Below, piece after piece: positions 25,342 to 38,454 of a stretch of DNA of 64,000 nt. Position 1 is the stretch's first letter; each line of letters starts with the position of its first letter. The position numbers were made by a program, and so were the translations under genes. The notes beneath the pieces were generated by a model. It saw nothing but the letters and a program-made list of their open reading frames with translations, was not told where the DNA came from and made no database searches. Source of the DNA: Cololabis saira (Eukaryota; Chordata; Actinopteri; Beloniformes; Belonidae); assembly GCF_033807715.1 (NCBI RefSeq), contig NC_084596.1, forward strand, positions 38,790,958 to 38,854,957. The letters are read 5' to 3'.

Positions 25342-27086
25342 TACTTCAAAAGTTAAACATTCTGTCTTGCTTTTATGCATACACACAATGACATTTTGTT
25401 TAGTACAAAAGTAGTACTATAGTATAGTAATAGTATCTCAGCTTCAAAATACACTTTATACATCATCAGCAAACTTTTAAAGGACATAAACAATAAAACC
25501 AGACACATCAGCAGCAGCAGTGGTGGTTGAAGAACAGTGAGAATAGCAGCATATATGTGTGTGATGTACAGAGCTGCGTTATGATTACTCCACGAATGTT
25601 TGACAGCCTATCCTATGCACTACACAAGTTGTGTCAGCACCACACGTCAGTAGTTGAGTGATGCTATTGACCTCTCGTGTTTGGAAGAAATAACAAATTA
25701 ATGTAAGTGGCTAAAGGAGTGTTTCCTCTTGAAAACTGCTTTCTGATTGAACTGATGCTGTTGAAGCACTTCCTGATGTCAGTCTTGAACCACATTGTCA
25801 CATTAATAGTAGAAATAATTTGTCTACCAGTACTTGGCTAACCTCTTCAGAGATAGCTATTTTAGGGAAGTGGTTCTCATGAATGTTTGAGGCGCCTCTG
25901 TGAGCAAGATCACGCAGATGGGGGTTATGGACTGCAAATCATGTGGGTTTTTAACACTGCCAAAGACAGCTCACCAGGATTGTGACTTACAAACATGTTG
26001 TGGTTTCAATTTCGTCTGCTGCCTCTTTTTCTAGTATATCTAGTATTTTTTTGACAGGTCTACACTTAAAACCATACAAACATTTTGTAAAATCCTACCC
26101 TACTTCTACTGTATGTGCGATTACATAGTACTCTAACCTATACCTTGCAAACTGGGTAAAACATAATATATCTTCTTAAATAAAGATTAACAAACGCATT
26201 CCTTTAAAAAAAACATTAGGACTGCCCAAATCAGTTCGTATTCGTCACCATCAATTACATTTTCAGTCCAAACTATGCTTCTGATTGCAGCTTGAGAGCT
26301 GCCGTTCCAAGGATGCCACTGCACAACAGTGATTCTGAAAATTCCTTCACATTGTGGTTTTGGGAAACAACCGTGTTGCTCAGTGATCAGACTATGAAAG
26401 TCCACAATGAAAGAAAAACTAGGATTTTGGGAAAACCATCACAGCTATGTGGCTCAAACTGTAGGCTGCCAATGTGTGCAGCAAATATGCTTTTAGGAAA
26501 CACACTCTTGTTTTGTTGGTTGCCTTTTTCCTCTCAATGTGTGAAGCCATCTTTCTGCACCATCTCTGAAAACAGAACTAGTTGCATCAGAAGCTTTGGA
26601 GAATAATGTGTTTGATAGGAAATCGTTATTCTGAGTCATAATTTATGACCCACGTATATGTATATGACCCTCTATATAAGAGGTGGATATCATTGCAGAT
26701 GTACGTAATGACTATGTGTAAGGAAGGCTACTCTGGTGATTTTAGAAGACCATGCCAATATGACGAAGAGAGCAAGATTGTTTTAATGTTCTGACACCAG
26801 GTCACGACTGATTGGTGCACTGCTTCAGGTTTCCAAGAACTGTAAAGTGAGAACCAATATACCATTCTCTGTCTGCCTGACTGAAATTATCAGTGCATTT
26901 TGATGCGTCTTTGTTTTTCCTGAACAGGAATTTTCAGCTTGTATCCCAGCATTGCAAAATCCACAAAATAGCAGCATGTGTGTAGTTAATACACTTCAGA
27001 AGATTTTTAATCATTAATCAATAATAAAAAGTCAATATAATCTTTCGGACACATTTTTTCCACAACAAAATCCCAAACAGCTTTCA
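25342..27086. other. Non-coding stretch, candidate intron
   Basis: No exon or assignable repeat recognised. A 104-codon frame at 26292-26606 has no known domain and sits in AT-rich DNA, so I do not call it. Confidence 0.45.
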
Positions 27087-27094
27087 TATAAAAA

Positions 27095-27948
27095 TAGGGA
27101 TGGGCGGTATGGACTAAAAAATGTATCACGATAATTTCTGGCATTTATTCCGATAACGATAAAAATGATGATAAAAAAAAGACCAATTCAACTCCACCTT
27201 TTTAACTATAAATCTATCACCACATTCAGTCTTTGGAGCCCCCAAAACACTGCTCTAAAATAATACTAAATGCTACTAAACTACACCAATTAAATTGAAT
27301 TAATAAAAACAAATTAAATTAATACACCTGTACTGCAAAACTGTAATGACTCAAATGAAACAAGTTTGAAATGTAAGAACAGATTCAACATTTATTCAAA
27401 CTGTATGGCGTAAACAGTGGGATAACAGTGCAAACAGCAAAAGTACCATTGTCCTTCAAGTTTTCCTAGCTTATAAAATCACAAAGTAGAAAAAAATACA
27501 ACCTGATAAATAAAGAAACAGGACAAATAAATAAAAGTTCACTGAAAATAAAATCCTATCAGTGATTACCTCTTCTAATATAAATAAAATGTGCAAATTA
27601 ACCTGTGGTTGGAACATGCCACAAATTAGATACTATTGCAATTTTTTTTCGTAATAGTCAAACGTTATATCAAAATGTAACGATTTCCTTCTGTTTTTGC
27701 AGACTCTGCACATAATAGATGATGTTTGCTCCTCGTCACTCTTTTTAAATCCAAACCAGTTCCAGATAACGGAGCTGGAGCCTCGTTTAACAACGAGATC
27801 CTCGCTCTCAGATCCGCCTTCCACCATGTTTGTTACACAAAAACGTCATCAACGGAAATTTATCCTTTTTACCACGAGATGACAAATTCTTACCGTGGGG
27901 AATTTTTTTGACGGTATATCGTGAACGGTAAAATATCGCCCATTCCTA
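27095..27948 (-). mobile_element. hAT-type element, copy 2, inverted relative to copy 1
   Basis: Ends read inward TAGGGATGGGCGGTATGG (left) and TAGGAATGGGCGATATTTTA (right), the same pair as copy 1 at 20208 but reversed. Flanking sequence shows ATAAAAA on both sides (27088-27094 and 27949-27955), consistent with a slightly eroded 8-bp duplication. Unlike copy 1 it retains a transposase N-terminal remnant with a BED zinc finger half (27633-27827, minus) and a longer interior. It is too short for a full hAT transposase (usually over 550 residues), so it is a deletion derivative. Confidence 0.9.
27633..27827 (-). pseudogene. hAT transposase N-terminal remnant (half BED zinc finger)
   Basis: A 64-codon frame starting ATGGTGGAAGGC at 27827. 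Residues 19-43 read SVIWNWFGFKKSDEEQ, then an MCRVC knuckle. The W-FG-D spacing followed by C-X2-C (residues 40 and 43) is the first half of a BED-type zinc finger, the DNA-binding domain at the start of many hAT transposases. The two metal-binding histidines and the whole catalytic RNase-H-like domain are gone; after residue 50 the frame runs into unrelated AT-rich sequence. It cannot encode a working transposase and explains why the surrounding element belongs to hAT. Confidence 0.78.
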
Positions 27949-27955
27949 ATAAAAA

Positions 27956-29512
27956 CACAGTAGAGATATGATTCGGTGGGATGTCGACCTATCGCATATT
28001 AGACTTGTCCTACAGACTTCCCTCAATGACTCCCTGGTTTTGTTGTATTTTGGGGATCTCTGTGCCAACAAACTATACTAGTTAACATTTTAAGCATTTA
28101 ATCAAACTTTTCTTAAGAGAAGTTTGACATGTGGACACTGCATTTTGACTTGGATATATATGAAACAAAATGAAATCCCTGGTTCTTGATGACTGAAGAC
28201 TACCCAGGTAGTAAAGGTTTTGATGATGTTTTTAATTACATTTTCACTTTCACTTTTTAATTGGCTGGATTTATTTCACTACTCTTTGCACTTATCTTTT
28301 CATAGGGTACACGATGGGTAAATACTGCTTGCGGCAAGCTTTGCGTCGAGGTAGAAGGCTTTAAATCAGCGATTGTGTAGGTTTTGTGGCGTTGACGGCA
28401 ACCGACCAAAGTTTAATACACTCTTCGTATTAGAGTTTGTAGTTGCTGCTGTTGTAAATGTTCATAAACTCTCAACAACCTCTTTTCATCTGCCCTTCTG
28501 AATTCAAACCACTTCCAAACTACTGAAAATGGAACAGATCCCGATCTATGTTGTCATTCATGTCAGCTGGAGGTTTAAATCCTGCCATGTGCTCGGGTGA
28601 GTTGAGCCGCCATGGCTGCATGTGAAGCGGTAGAGTGTGAGTGGGATGTAGGTGCGTACTGTATGATGATGGAACCTGTGAAAATGTTTCTTCTGTTCAA
28701 ATATGCTATTCTCATTCTTGATGAACGTGTATGGATGAATAATAGATTGATTCCACAACCTGGAACGAGACAGGCCCGAGGGATGAATGAAAACTAATAA
28801 GTGGAGTACACTAAGCTGAACTGTTCTGCTTGTAGTATTTAATGGGAGTAGAAGCTAAGTTGTTAGTAAAACACTTGCAAAAACTGCATATAGTTGTCCC
28901 ATAGTTTTCTACTTTTGGGTGGTTTTAAAAAAAAAAATCACTAGTCGATGACTTTGTTTTAGTTTATCACTAGTTTTGCTTGTAGCTACACATGGATAAC
29001 ATCTTTAGAGGTTTAAGGGTGAAATATACAATCTGTCAAAAGATTTAGTGAAAGTTTTTTGTATTAAACTGCCTAATTGGTATCTGAAGTATGCCATGAG
29101 TGAGATCAGTCTACCAAGGCATCAAACCCCGCTTTACCACAATATTTAATTCAGGAAACCAGGAGTCTTTCACAGTTCTTGTAACTGTTTGAAAAAGTGC
29201 CCATCTTTTTGGTTTTATGCACTGCAGGAAAAGATGATTGGAGCTCCTACCTTGGAGGAGGTTCATTTTCAGCAAGAGGGAAACCTTCTGCAACTAAATA
29301 GTAATTGGTCAAACACATGGATAGATAACTATATTATATTTTCATTTCAGTATGAGAGTCCACAGTTGGTCTGAAAATAACTAAGCATATAGCTCACAGA
29401 TGAAAAATACTTCATCAAACATATTGAAAAACATTTCAGATCCTCTGCACTTGAAACAATAATCAATCAGGCAGAAATTGGCGACCTCCAAGTACGTTGT
29501 GACAGTTCAAAG
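27956..29512. other. Non-coding stretch
   Basis: No gene or assignable repeat recognised. Short frames at 28558-28797 and 29111-29374 have no domain. Confidence 0.45.
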
Positions 29513-30330
29513 TAGGGCTGTCAATCGGTTAGATGTTTTAATCGCGATGAATCTAAAGATTTTCACAGTTCACTCACAATTAATCGCAGTTAATCACACA
29601 AATCATTTTTTGGATGGTCTGTTGACCTTAAAAATATATTTTTCACATTGCACTAATGTAGGGGCAGACAATTAGCCTAGCTTTAAAATAAACAGTTATA
29701 ATATTATTATATGTCAACATCACGTCCTGAAAGTCTAGAGAGGGCAAACTTTGGCCCAACAAGTAACAACTGATGTTTATCTAAGTTTGTCTATCGCAGA
29801 ATTCATATTTTTAACCATTTTTTTTTTTTTTTAAAGATTTTTTGGGCTCTAGTGGCCCTTTATTCAAGCTGCAGATATGAAAGGGGTAGAGAGAGAGATC
29901 GGGGATGACATGCAGCAAAGGTGCACAGGCCGGGATTTGAACCTGCGACCGCTGCAGGAGGACTGTAGCCTCAGTATATGAGCCGCTGCTTAACCCACTG
30001 CGCCACCGAGCAGCCCTTTTTAAGCATTTTTTAATAAATATATTTATTGCCTGGTTAAAAAAAAAGCTATTTTGTTTTGTATTGATTAATTTCACGTCCA
30101 TGAAAACTCTGAGGGGGGTTGATTTTTTAAAAACATTTTTTTAAACATTTTTAAACCAGTGTCGGCTCAACACAGCAGTCATTTCTGATTTTGCCACCGA
30201 CACATGTGAAGTGGGATATTCTGCTCTAAACGGCAGCTCTGCAGTTCCTCCAATGTGGGTCGGTTGAAAGAGCCGATAACCACGGCTAACTTTGACATAC
30301 GGTAGGCGTGTTCCCATCTTTACAGTTTTC
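29513..30330 (+). mobile_element. hAT-like element relic, left end clear
   Basis: Starts TAGGGCTGTCAATCGGTTAG and continues with TTAATCGCGATGAATC and AATTAATCGCAGTTAATCAC, a characteristic hAT end in fish. The block GGGGCAGACAATTAGCC and a later AACAACTGATGTT recur in the minus-strand relic at 3396-5021. The right end is not found; sequence to about 30330 (AACGGCAGCTCTGCAG, GAGCCGATAACCACGG) loosely matches the other relic. A SINE is inserted at 29821-30017. Confidence 0.5.
29821..30017 (-). mobile_element. tRNA-derived SINE, full-length, minus strand
   Basis: The minus strand begins GGGCTGCTCGGTGGCGCAGT. The A box TGGCGCAGTGGG is the complement of 29994-30005 and the B box GGTTCAAATCC is the complement of 29933-29943, at tRNA-like spacing. 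A non-tRNA body follows (GTGCACCTTTGCTGCATGTC, CTCTCTCTACCCC), and the 3' end is AATAAAGGGCCACTAGAGCC followed by an A-rich run (poly-T on the + strand at about 29818-29833). The internal pol III promoter is well preserved, so this looks younger than its surroundings. It is inserted in a hAT relic. Confidence 0.9.
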
Positions 30331-30844
30331 TGTGCACGTCGTTCATTTTATTAATGTTGCAGTTCAGTTGATCTTGTATTAGTTAATCCAAATCCTTTTA
30401 GATTATTCTTTTTTGTCTTTTATTGCGACCAAAAATGATACCCTCCATAACCAACCCACACAAACAAATACATACGAATACATATCAGCTTGAGGGAATT
30501 GAGCAAACCCAACAACCCAGTAGGAAACAACAAAGGTCGTCCTCTCCTGCAGAGAGAAGAGGCCGAGACTGAGATCAGACATGACATCATATGGCACAGC
30601 AAACCCAGTGAGGATTGAAGGGACTGTGTTTCTCTCTCATCCTCATCATCCACTTCCTGGGAGCCTCCATCAGTATGAGGTCATGATGTCAAACAAGCAA
30701 AGGTCATGTCTGTCCTGCTGATTTCAGGGTTGAGCTTGACCAGAGGGACAAGTAAGCACAAAATGTATCCCTCTGTCTCCTGTCTTTAATGCATTCAATC
30801 ATCAATCCTCTGGACAGCAGGACATCAAAAGTGTATGTAGCTAT

Positions 30845-30929
30845 TAATGAATCCAGAATGTATGACATTTTTGCATTACAGAAAATAAAGGACTTTATCA
30901 CAATATTCTAATTTTCTGAGACAGTCCTG
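30845..30929. mobile_element. Fragment of the TA-flanked fold-back MITE
   Basis: Carries only one end of the family at 36998 and 50472: TAATGAATCCAGAATGTATG, then TTATCACAATATTCTAATTT and TCTGAGACAGTCCTG, followed by TA. Confidence 0.85.
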
Positions 30930-31580
30930 TAAACCCCAAGCACAGATCAATCCAGCCCATGAATCTGTCCCCATGTCGGGTCAGCCCTGCTCCCCTAAGA
31001 CAAAATTCTGTTAAAAAAGAAAACCGTCTCTGTTGCCATGACTGGCAGAAGCTCGTCTGATTGGTTTAGCAAAGTATGGAATAACATCAGAGGGAGGGGA
31101 GAGGACAGACACCCACCTGAGCACACAGAGAAAAAGAGCATTTTAGCTACATAATCAAAGAGAAGCAGGGGTTTTGAGGTCAGTAAAATCAGTAAAACGA
31201 CTCTGTTGTAGTGCTTGCTCAATGTGAATAGGGATCAGAGGTGCCCAATATGAAACCTTTTAGATCGGCTGACATTAGGACATTTTTAAATATAGATTTC
31301 AGATATAAAGACTAGGGCTGTAATGTCCCAGCCGACTGGTCCAGTTATTTGTCGATGCAGCCTGGCTCATTAAAATTTGGATTGTTCCATTCTTTAATTT
31401 AATTTAATTTAATCGGGAGGAAAGTACCAAGTTGTAAAGGGGGTGTTTTCAGAGCACACTTCTTTCCAAGGTAACAGTCTATCATTCGACTCCCCCTTGT
31501 TTTTGCTATTTTGGATTATCCCAACCCACTGACCAGAGACGGATAGATTGTAAACATTGTATATATTATTACCTTATAAC

Positions 31581-31582
<2 letters not shown>

Positions 31583-31662
<80 letters not shown>
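31583..31662. repeat. (AT)n microsatellite within hAT element
   Basis: Perfect AT run flanked by ACATGT on the left and ACACATGT on the right, so the array plus flanks is itself near-palindromic. Confidence 0.97.
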
Positions 31663-31666
<4 letters not shown>

Positions 31667-31726
31667 GTTATAATGTCATAATATAAATACATCATAACGT
31701 AATAATATATAAACATGTTATGATGT

Positions 31727-31833
<107 letters not shown>

Positions 31834-32250
31834 GGTAATAATATATGTTATTGTGTAAATATAAATATTACTAAGAATACTGTAGAAATATTCATTTAAT
31901 ATAAATACCATGTCATAGCTATCTGTTTCTGGTTATTTTCATATAAAAGTAAGTTTTTCAATGTTTATAATTATTCACAAGTATGCAGTGTCATAACTAC
32001 ATCTCTGACAAATCATAACAAACCAAACTGTTTGAAAATCTGTTGAGAATTGAGCAAGTTAAGGTTGTTTAAGCAGAACATGCACCATTAAACACAATGT
32101 TAAAGTGAGCGAGTTCTCCTGTGGCAAGATGGCCGCCGTGTGACGACGTCGCTCTGCATTGGCAGCAGCGCGGGCGAGTCATCTAGCCTTTATATATGTC
32201 TATGATTGTAAAGTAGAAGGACAAGGTTCGGTGATTTGTTGAACTCTATC

Positions 32251-32402
32251 ATGTCAGAGACATCTGCAGTGTTGCAGAATTTCAACAATGGGAAAAATGT
32301 TGAATGCAAACTTTGTAAGCAACAGCTCTGCATCAAACATGACGTATCATCTGAAAAAAAAGGTGGACGTGCCAAGTATCACCAACTTGGCCCGTCCGTT
32401 TT
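32251..32402 (+). pseudogene. hAT transposase N-terminal remnant (broken BED zinc finger)
   Basis: ATG at 32251 opens a frame reading MSETSAVLQNFNNGKNVECK, then LCKQQL. The C-X2-C pair is the start of a BED zinc finger. The second half (SNMTYHLKKK, about 32332-32363) follows in a different frame, so a small deletion near 32325-32335 breaks the reading frame. After that only about a dozen codons remain before a stop. The catalytic part is absent. It identifies the host element as hAT. Confidence 0.72.
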
Positions 32403-33074
32403 GACAATATGAACATATCAGAATTGACATATTTCAATGTTTTAGTCTAATAATAGTTGTAACTGAAGACGCAATCGCCCACAACGACAGTGGTGGTTAA
32501 TCCTCTCACTCCAACCCACCTGTGTGCTGTTCATTTAACTAGCATCGTCTCTCCGTCTCTCTCTCTCCCTCGCCTGCCTGTTTCTAGCTGTGGTGGGAGG
32601 GTGTTGTTTTATTTAACATAATTCCGGCATTTATTTTTAGCCCCACCAAAATATGGGTTAGCCCCGCTGTAGTTGAACCAGAAAAAAAATACTCGCCGCC
32701 ACCGTGTGTAGTGCAAAATGAAAGCGTCGTTTAATTATTAAAACATGACAAAACTGTAGTATGTAATTAATTTCAGTGCAAAACATTAGATCAAAAACGA
32801 TTTAATATATAGCAAATCAACTACGACGACCCCCCCAAAATAGATGAATAGTCGAATTTTTGTTGAAATTTAAGGGCTTCAGTGGACCAAGGTTGATTAC
32901 AGCCCTAATATAGACATGTTCCCTCAGTTTTATTCAGTAATGGTGAGTAAAGCAGGTATCATGTCTTTATTTATGTCTTCATGTGTTTAAATTTAAGCTG
33001 GTATCATCCTTCAGGTGTCTTTTGCACTTTTAAAATGGCATTGTTTTGTTATAAGATTATTTAAATATTTGATC

Positions 33075-33461
33075 TAGGGCTGTGCGATTAATCGATTTTA
33101 AATCTAAATCGGATTTATTAATCAAGACGATGTTAAAAAAAGGAAAATCGGAAAATCGATTTTCCTTTTTTGCAGCTGGCTGCATTACAGACAGAGATCG
33201 TCTAGTCGTCTTTGTTTGGTCAAGAAAATTGTAAATGTTGTCACTTTACTAAACTCAAGGAGGATTTACAGTATCTTTCAATTGCACTTCATTCCCAATA
33301 GGGACATTTGTTTGCTATTTTTCTTTAAAAATAAAGATAAAATATTTGAAACAATTTATTCCATTGTCTTTTGTAGTTTTACCAAAAAAATCAAAATCGA
33401 AAATCGGGTTTTCAGAGAAAAAAATCGTGATTTTATTTTTGTCCAAAATCGCCCAGCCCTA
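33075..33461. mobile_element. hAT-type MITE, perfect 8-bp target duplication
   Basis: Ends read inward TAGGGCTGTGCGAT and TAGGGCTGGGCGAT. Flanks are a perfect 8-bp repeat ATTTGATC (33067-33074 and 33462-33469). The subterminal parts are rich in AATCGATTTT and AAAATCG repeats on both sides. At 387 bases it has no coding capacity. The clean duplication indicates a relatively recent insertion. Confidence 0.93.
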
Positions 33462-33469
33462 ATTTGATC

Positions 33470-34199
33470 TGTTGAATGTTGTCGGTGGCTGGCTCAAAAA
33501 GCGTGATATGATCTACCCGTGAGGTATATGATGCATTATAGCCCCATTATTTTGGTGGTCAGCTAATCTTCCCATCATTTTTTTGACAAGTTGATCACTC
33601 AGCAGTTATTTCTGTCATGCCCTCCATGTGCTTCACTGAAGCGCTACCATAAAGTGACAGCTCTTTCGTTTCACAGCTCGCACAGGCATTTTACCGCAAA
33701 AACAAAGACTGTAGTGGATGCAGGCAGAGAATGCCCCCCTCCCGACCCCAATAGCCCAGTTTCCCTCGCTGTCGGCTCTTCCTCCTCAGTGGAGACTATC
33801 ATAGATGCCTGCACGACAAACTTACATTCAGCCCAGAGAAGGAAAGACCTGATTGCCTGTTTCAAGGCAAACAAAATCTGGAATGACTTTTAATAATCAA
33901 CATGAGCGTGTAATTTACATAAATTGACATGATCAAATTGTAATAATCCACTGTAGATTAATTGTTGGAGCCAGTAGCAGGGTTAACAGCACTGCATGGA
34001 CGTATGACTGAATGCTTGAAACGGAGAAGTTCTGGAGGATTTTAATATGGACACTGTCGGAGGAAGTAAAGTGATGAAACGATGTGGGACCATTTATTGT
34101 GGATTTGTCAGTGATGTCATTTTATTTTCACTTTTTTCTCTCTCTCACACACTCCTGGGATTTTCCTCCATCTCATCTCCGCAGTGACTTTCTCTCTCG

Positions 34200-34201
<2 letters not shown>
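33470..34201. other. Non-coding stretch
   Basis: No gene recognised. A 100-codon frame at 33591-33893 has no identifiable domain; low confidence that it is anything but chance. Confidence 0.4.
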
Positions 34202-34246
<45 letters not shown>

Positions 34247-34252
34247 TCTCCC
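34202..34252. repeat. (CT)n microsatellite
   Basis: CT run with two late interruptions, then a short CA-rich segment. Confidence 0.96.
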
Positions 34253-34391
34253 TCACACACACATACACTCACACACACATCAAATGTTTTAAATAGCCAT
34301 GGTTGACAGAATTGCACAGCTAGTAAATGGACTGGTTCATGTGCTGACTGTGTGCACCTTTTTTACATGTACTGTAGCTGTGCAGTTAGCC

Positions 34392-34500
<109 letters not shown>

Positions 34501-35287
34501 CATAGGTTGACACGGTGTGCTGTCAGCAGTAATCTGAACTGCTGCTCATCAGAGACACACTGTGCATGCCTGTGTGTTAGAGCTTCGTGCACATCAGCAA
34601 GGAGATGACAAGGAGCTGCTGAGTCACTATGGCGACTGGCTGGGCGGCCATGACAGGATTTTGTTAACATGTTAGATGCTGTGCGTCTGAAAGCTCGGCA
34701 AATTGTTGTTTTTTTTCTCCAAGTTTTCCTTTCATTTTAATATTCAATCCATAAAAAAACATTTATTTTTGTCATTCAAATACTGTAATAAAATGATTCA
34801 CAAACAGTTTATCACATACTCCACATTGCAGAAGAAATATTTGTTGCTTCAGGTTTTTAATCATCATTTGAAACTGGGAAAGAAGCAGCCAAAGATCTTT
34901 TCAAAGCCTCGACGGTAAACTCCTACAGTAATTAGAGGAGGTTAGTTGATTATCCTCTACGTTTGTCAGACTAGTGATCTGACTGAAACTGACCAACGCT
35001 GAGAGTAGTCTGTCATTCCCTTAATTATTTGGCCATAGATTATCACGGATGAGTTTGACATTGACGAGTCATTGTAGAGATTTCTCAGGTTATCATAGGC
35101 CACTGAACAAAATCCTGTGTGTTTTCACACATACTATCTCATTTCATATGAAAGTATCATTCTTGGCAACAGTAAAGAAGTGAAACCCAAAGCTGAGCTG
35201 TAGAAGCGTTTGTAGGGTTAAATAAAGTGTTAATGCTCTGCAGGGTCATCATACAGGAGACGGCCATGTGTACCTTTATAATCATAA
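34501..35287. other. Non-coding stretch
   Basis: No gene, RNA gene or assignable mobile element recognised. Confidence 0.45.
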
Positions 35288-35395
35288 GCCTTGATTTGAC
35301 TCTAAATACGATAGCAAAATTCAGCCTTGATTTTACTCTAAATACGATAGCAAAATTCAGCCTTGATTTGACGCTAAATACGATAGCAAAATTAA
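35288..35395 (+). repeat. 36-bp minisatellite, three copies
   Basis: The unit begins GCCTTGATTTGACTCTAAAT and continues ACGATAGCAAAATTCA. Copies at 35288, 35324 and 35360 differ by one or two bases. Because 36 is divisible by three, the + strand stays open as a 12-residue repeat (SLDLTLNTIAKF), but there is no other sign of coding. Confidence 0.95.
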
Positions 35396-36123
<728 letters not shown>

Positions 36124-36997
36124 TGCATACATACGTATATATTCATAAATATATATATTAATGTATTTTTTCTTCCTTTTTTTCATTATTTTTTACAGTG
36201 TTTGTGTACAGATGCTAGCGTTGTCCTCTCCTGCTCCCCCACATGTATTCAGTAATTCTTAGAGGTGATTGTGTCGCATCTTGTCATGTTTGTGCTCCTA
36301 CACCTTGTTTCTCTTTTTCCTTCATCAGTCCTTAGCAATATGATGACACCACCTTCTAGTGAAAGAAGAACAGTTTATGCCAACGTTGGTTACATCAACT
36401 CATTACTACTGGGAGGGAGAGAAACATATTTTCTATCTAACAGTCTACAGTTGCACTGTATTCAATTTCACAACATAGAAAAACAACTGAAAAAAGTTTG
36501 TTTTTCAAAACCCTGTAAGGTATTCACCCTGTGTATTCTGGTATTAGATGCTAACACAGCGTATACATTCTTGCTGAAACCCACCGTCTTAACAGGTTGA
36601 TGGTAATTTTCTTAACGTGACAGGTGTGACTGGGTGTTTATAGAATCAACGCCAATATTATCCCTGGATGAACAATGCTTGTCTTATGCATGCTAATGTA
36701 AATGCAAGGCGTGTTATCGCCTGTCCGGTACCTGAAGCCGAGTTGAGGGGAGGGAAGACAAATGGGAAGGTGTTGTGGAGTAGTACTATGTGACATGGTT
36801 GTATGCTGAGTGTCTGGTCGGCCTCCCTGGATTCACCAATATCGGAGGAGCTTGGTGATGCAGGAGACGTAGCGGGTGGTGGATCCATGCTGAATAACAA
36901 CAGGATTTGCCTGGAGACTTCGCCCAAATCGTGTTGCAGGGTATGACCAGCAGTCTCCCTCTGCCACTCCTGCTGTTGTGTGCGTTGAGCGCATATA
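36124..36997. other. Non-coding stretch
   Basis: No exon or assignable repeat. Frames at 36265-36600 (plus) and 36658-36927 (minus) lack recognisable domains. Confidence 0.4.
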
Positions 36998-37377
36998 CAG
37001 GATTGTCTCAGAAAATTAGAATATTGTGATAAAGTCCTTTATTTTTCTGTAATGCAATTAAAAAAACAAAAATGTCATACATTCTGGATTCATTACAAAT
37101 CAACTGAACTATTGCAAGCCTTTTATTATTTTAATATTGCTGATCATGGCTTACAGCTTAAGAAAACTCAAATATCCTATCTCAAAAAATTAGAATATTC
37201 TGGGAATCTTAATCTTAAACTGTAAGCCATAATCAGCAATATTAAAATAATAAAAGGCTTGCAATATTTCAGTTGATTTGTAATGAATCCAGAATGTATG
37301 ACATTTTTGTTTTTTTAATTGCATTACAGAAAATAAAGAACTTTATCGCAATATTCTAATTTTCTGAGACAGTCCTG
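36998..37377. mobile_element. TA-flanked fold-back MITE (mariner-like), copy A
   Basis: Almost the whole 380 bases is an inverted repeat. Both ends read inward CAGGA-TGTCTCAGAAAATT then AGAATATTG, and the two arms remain complementary up to a centre near 37185. Flanked by TA on each side, as for Tc1/mariner targets. The same family occurs at 50472-50838 and as a fragment at 30845-30929. No coding capacity; non-autonomous. Confidence 0.88.
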
Positions 37378-37960
37378 TAACTTCTTTCTGAGGCTCCTCA
37401 GTTTGTTAATGATCCCAGTTTCATTTCTTGCGACGCCGTGGTCCGTCATTTTAGCAGCCAGTTGCAGATTGCAGTTTTGTAAAATGCTTATTTATGACGT
37501 CCACGGCTCTGAGGATGAGGACCTCGCGGACATCCTCCTCCTGTCGACAACAAATCCCACCCAGGACCCGCCACCATGCATCAATTCTGACTACATTAAA
37601 CCTAACGTGCGATTAAAGTACCGGTACCCTCAGAAGGGAGTCATTCACGGGGCCAGCTCGACACCCCATGTTAGTTAGTGTAAAAAGGACGACACACTAG
37701 ATGTGAGTGTTAAAGGTGGGGTATCTACCAGGGTTAAAGGGGCTACTGAGGGCAAACAATAGAAAAAACTATCCCTACGTAGATATCTTTATTTGGAAAA
37801 ATAATGTAAAATTAGATTTAAATGTCTGTTACTTAACTCATTGATATAGCGTCAGAAGAGTTTGGACAAAAAGGCTTTGGAGTTTAATTTAAGTGATTTT
37901 TCATTCTCATGCACATTAATATCATCCACCAAATCGCTTGTGGATGTTATGGAGCAGCGG

Positions 37961-37961
<1 letters not shown>
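37378..37961. other. Non-coding stretch with an orphan open frame
   Basis: The + strand frame 37403-37678 (91 codons) is GC-richer than its surroundings and includes an acidic stretch (HGSEDEDLADI, about 37500-37532). It resembles no family I recognise. Two TTAAAGG motifs follow at about 37710 and 37733 in the same direction but do not form a TIR pair. It could be part of an unassigned transposon. Confidence 0.35.

Positions 37962-38034
<73 letters not shown>
37962..38034. repeat. (TG)n microsatellite
   Basis: About 36 perfect TG units. Confidence 0.98.
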
Positions 38035-38036
<2 letters not shown>

Positions 38037-38226
38037 TGCATAAGAACTGTGAGTGTTGTGGAGGATGAGATGATTACGTAGCAGATGGGTTTTGGTAGGA
38101 CAGGACACAAATACAGGAGCAGGGGATTGTGGGTGCAGAGATAGTTTTTAATCCTTTTGAATGCAACAGCTGTTTCACCAAACAACCCTTCATCATCTCT
38201 ATCATCGACATCTCCATCTTCATTTT

Positions 38227-38279
38227 CATCTGCATCTGCAACTGCATCTGCATCTGCATCTGCATCTGCATCTGCATCG
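38227..38279. repeat. (CATCTG)n hexanucleotide repeat
   Basis: About eight units of CATCTG/CATCTGCA type with one CAACTG variant. The minus strand reads as repeated Asp-Ala, which makes a long but repeat-driven frame (37922-38386). Confidence 0.95.
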
Positions 38280-38454
38280 CTGTCTTTCTTTCTCAACTGC
38301 ACTGATGCAGCTTTATATTTATATTTTGCACCATCCACAATCTGATATATTTCTTGAGCATTAATGTTACACATTAAATGATACACATGCTGTTGATTGT
38401 CACATGCCCTGATGATTAGGCAGTAAACAGGCCCAGTAACTGTTGCCCTTCATT

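Noticed and set aside
29821..30017. A functional tRNA gene on the minus strand
   Set aside because: A and B boxes are present, but the sequence does not fold into a full cloverleaf and has a SINE body and A-rich tail.
33216..33467. 83-codon frame as a gene
   Set aside because: It lies inside the hAT MITE at 33075-33461 and is low-complexity Lys/Phe/Ile.
35288..35395. CRISPR-like direct repeats
   Set aside because: The 36-bp units are directly adjacent with no spacers, and the genome is a vertebrate; it is a minisatellite.
37922..38386. 154-codon minus-strand acidic frame with Asp-Ala repeats
   Set aside because: Built from the CATCTG hexanucleotide and the TG array; no recognisable domain.
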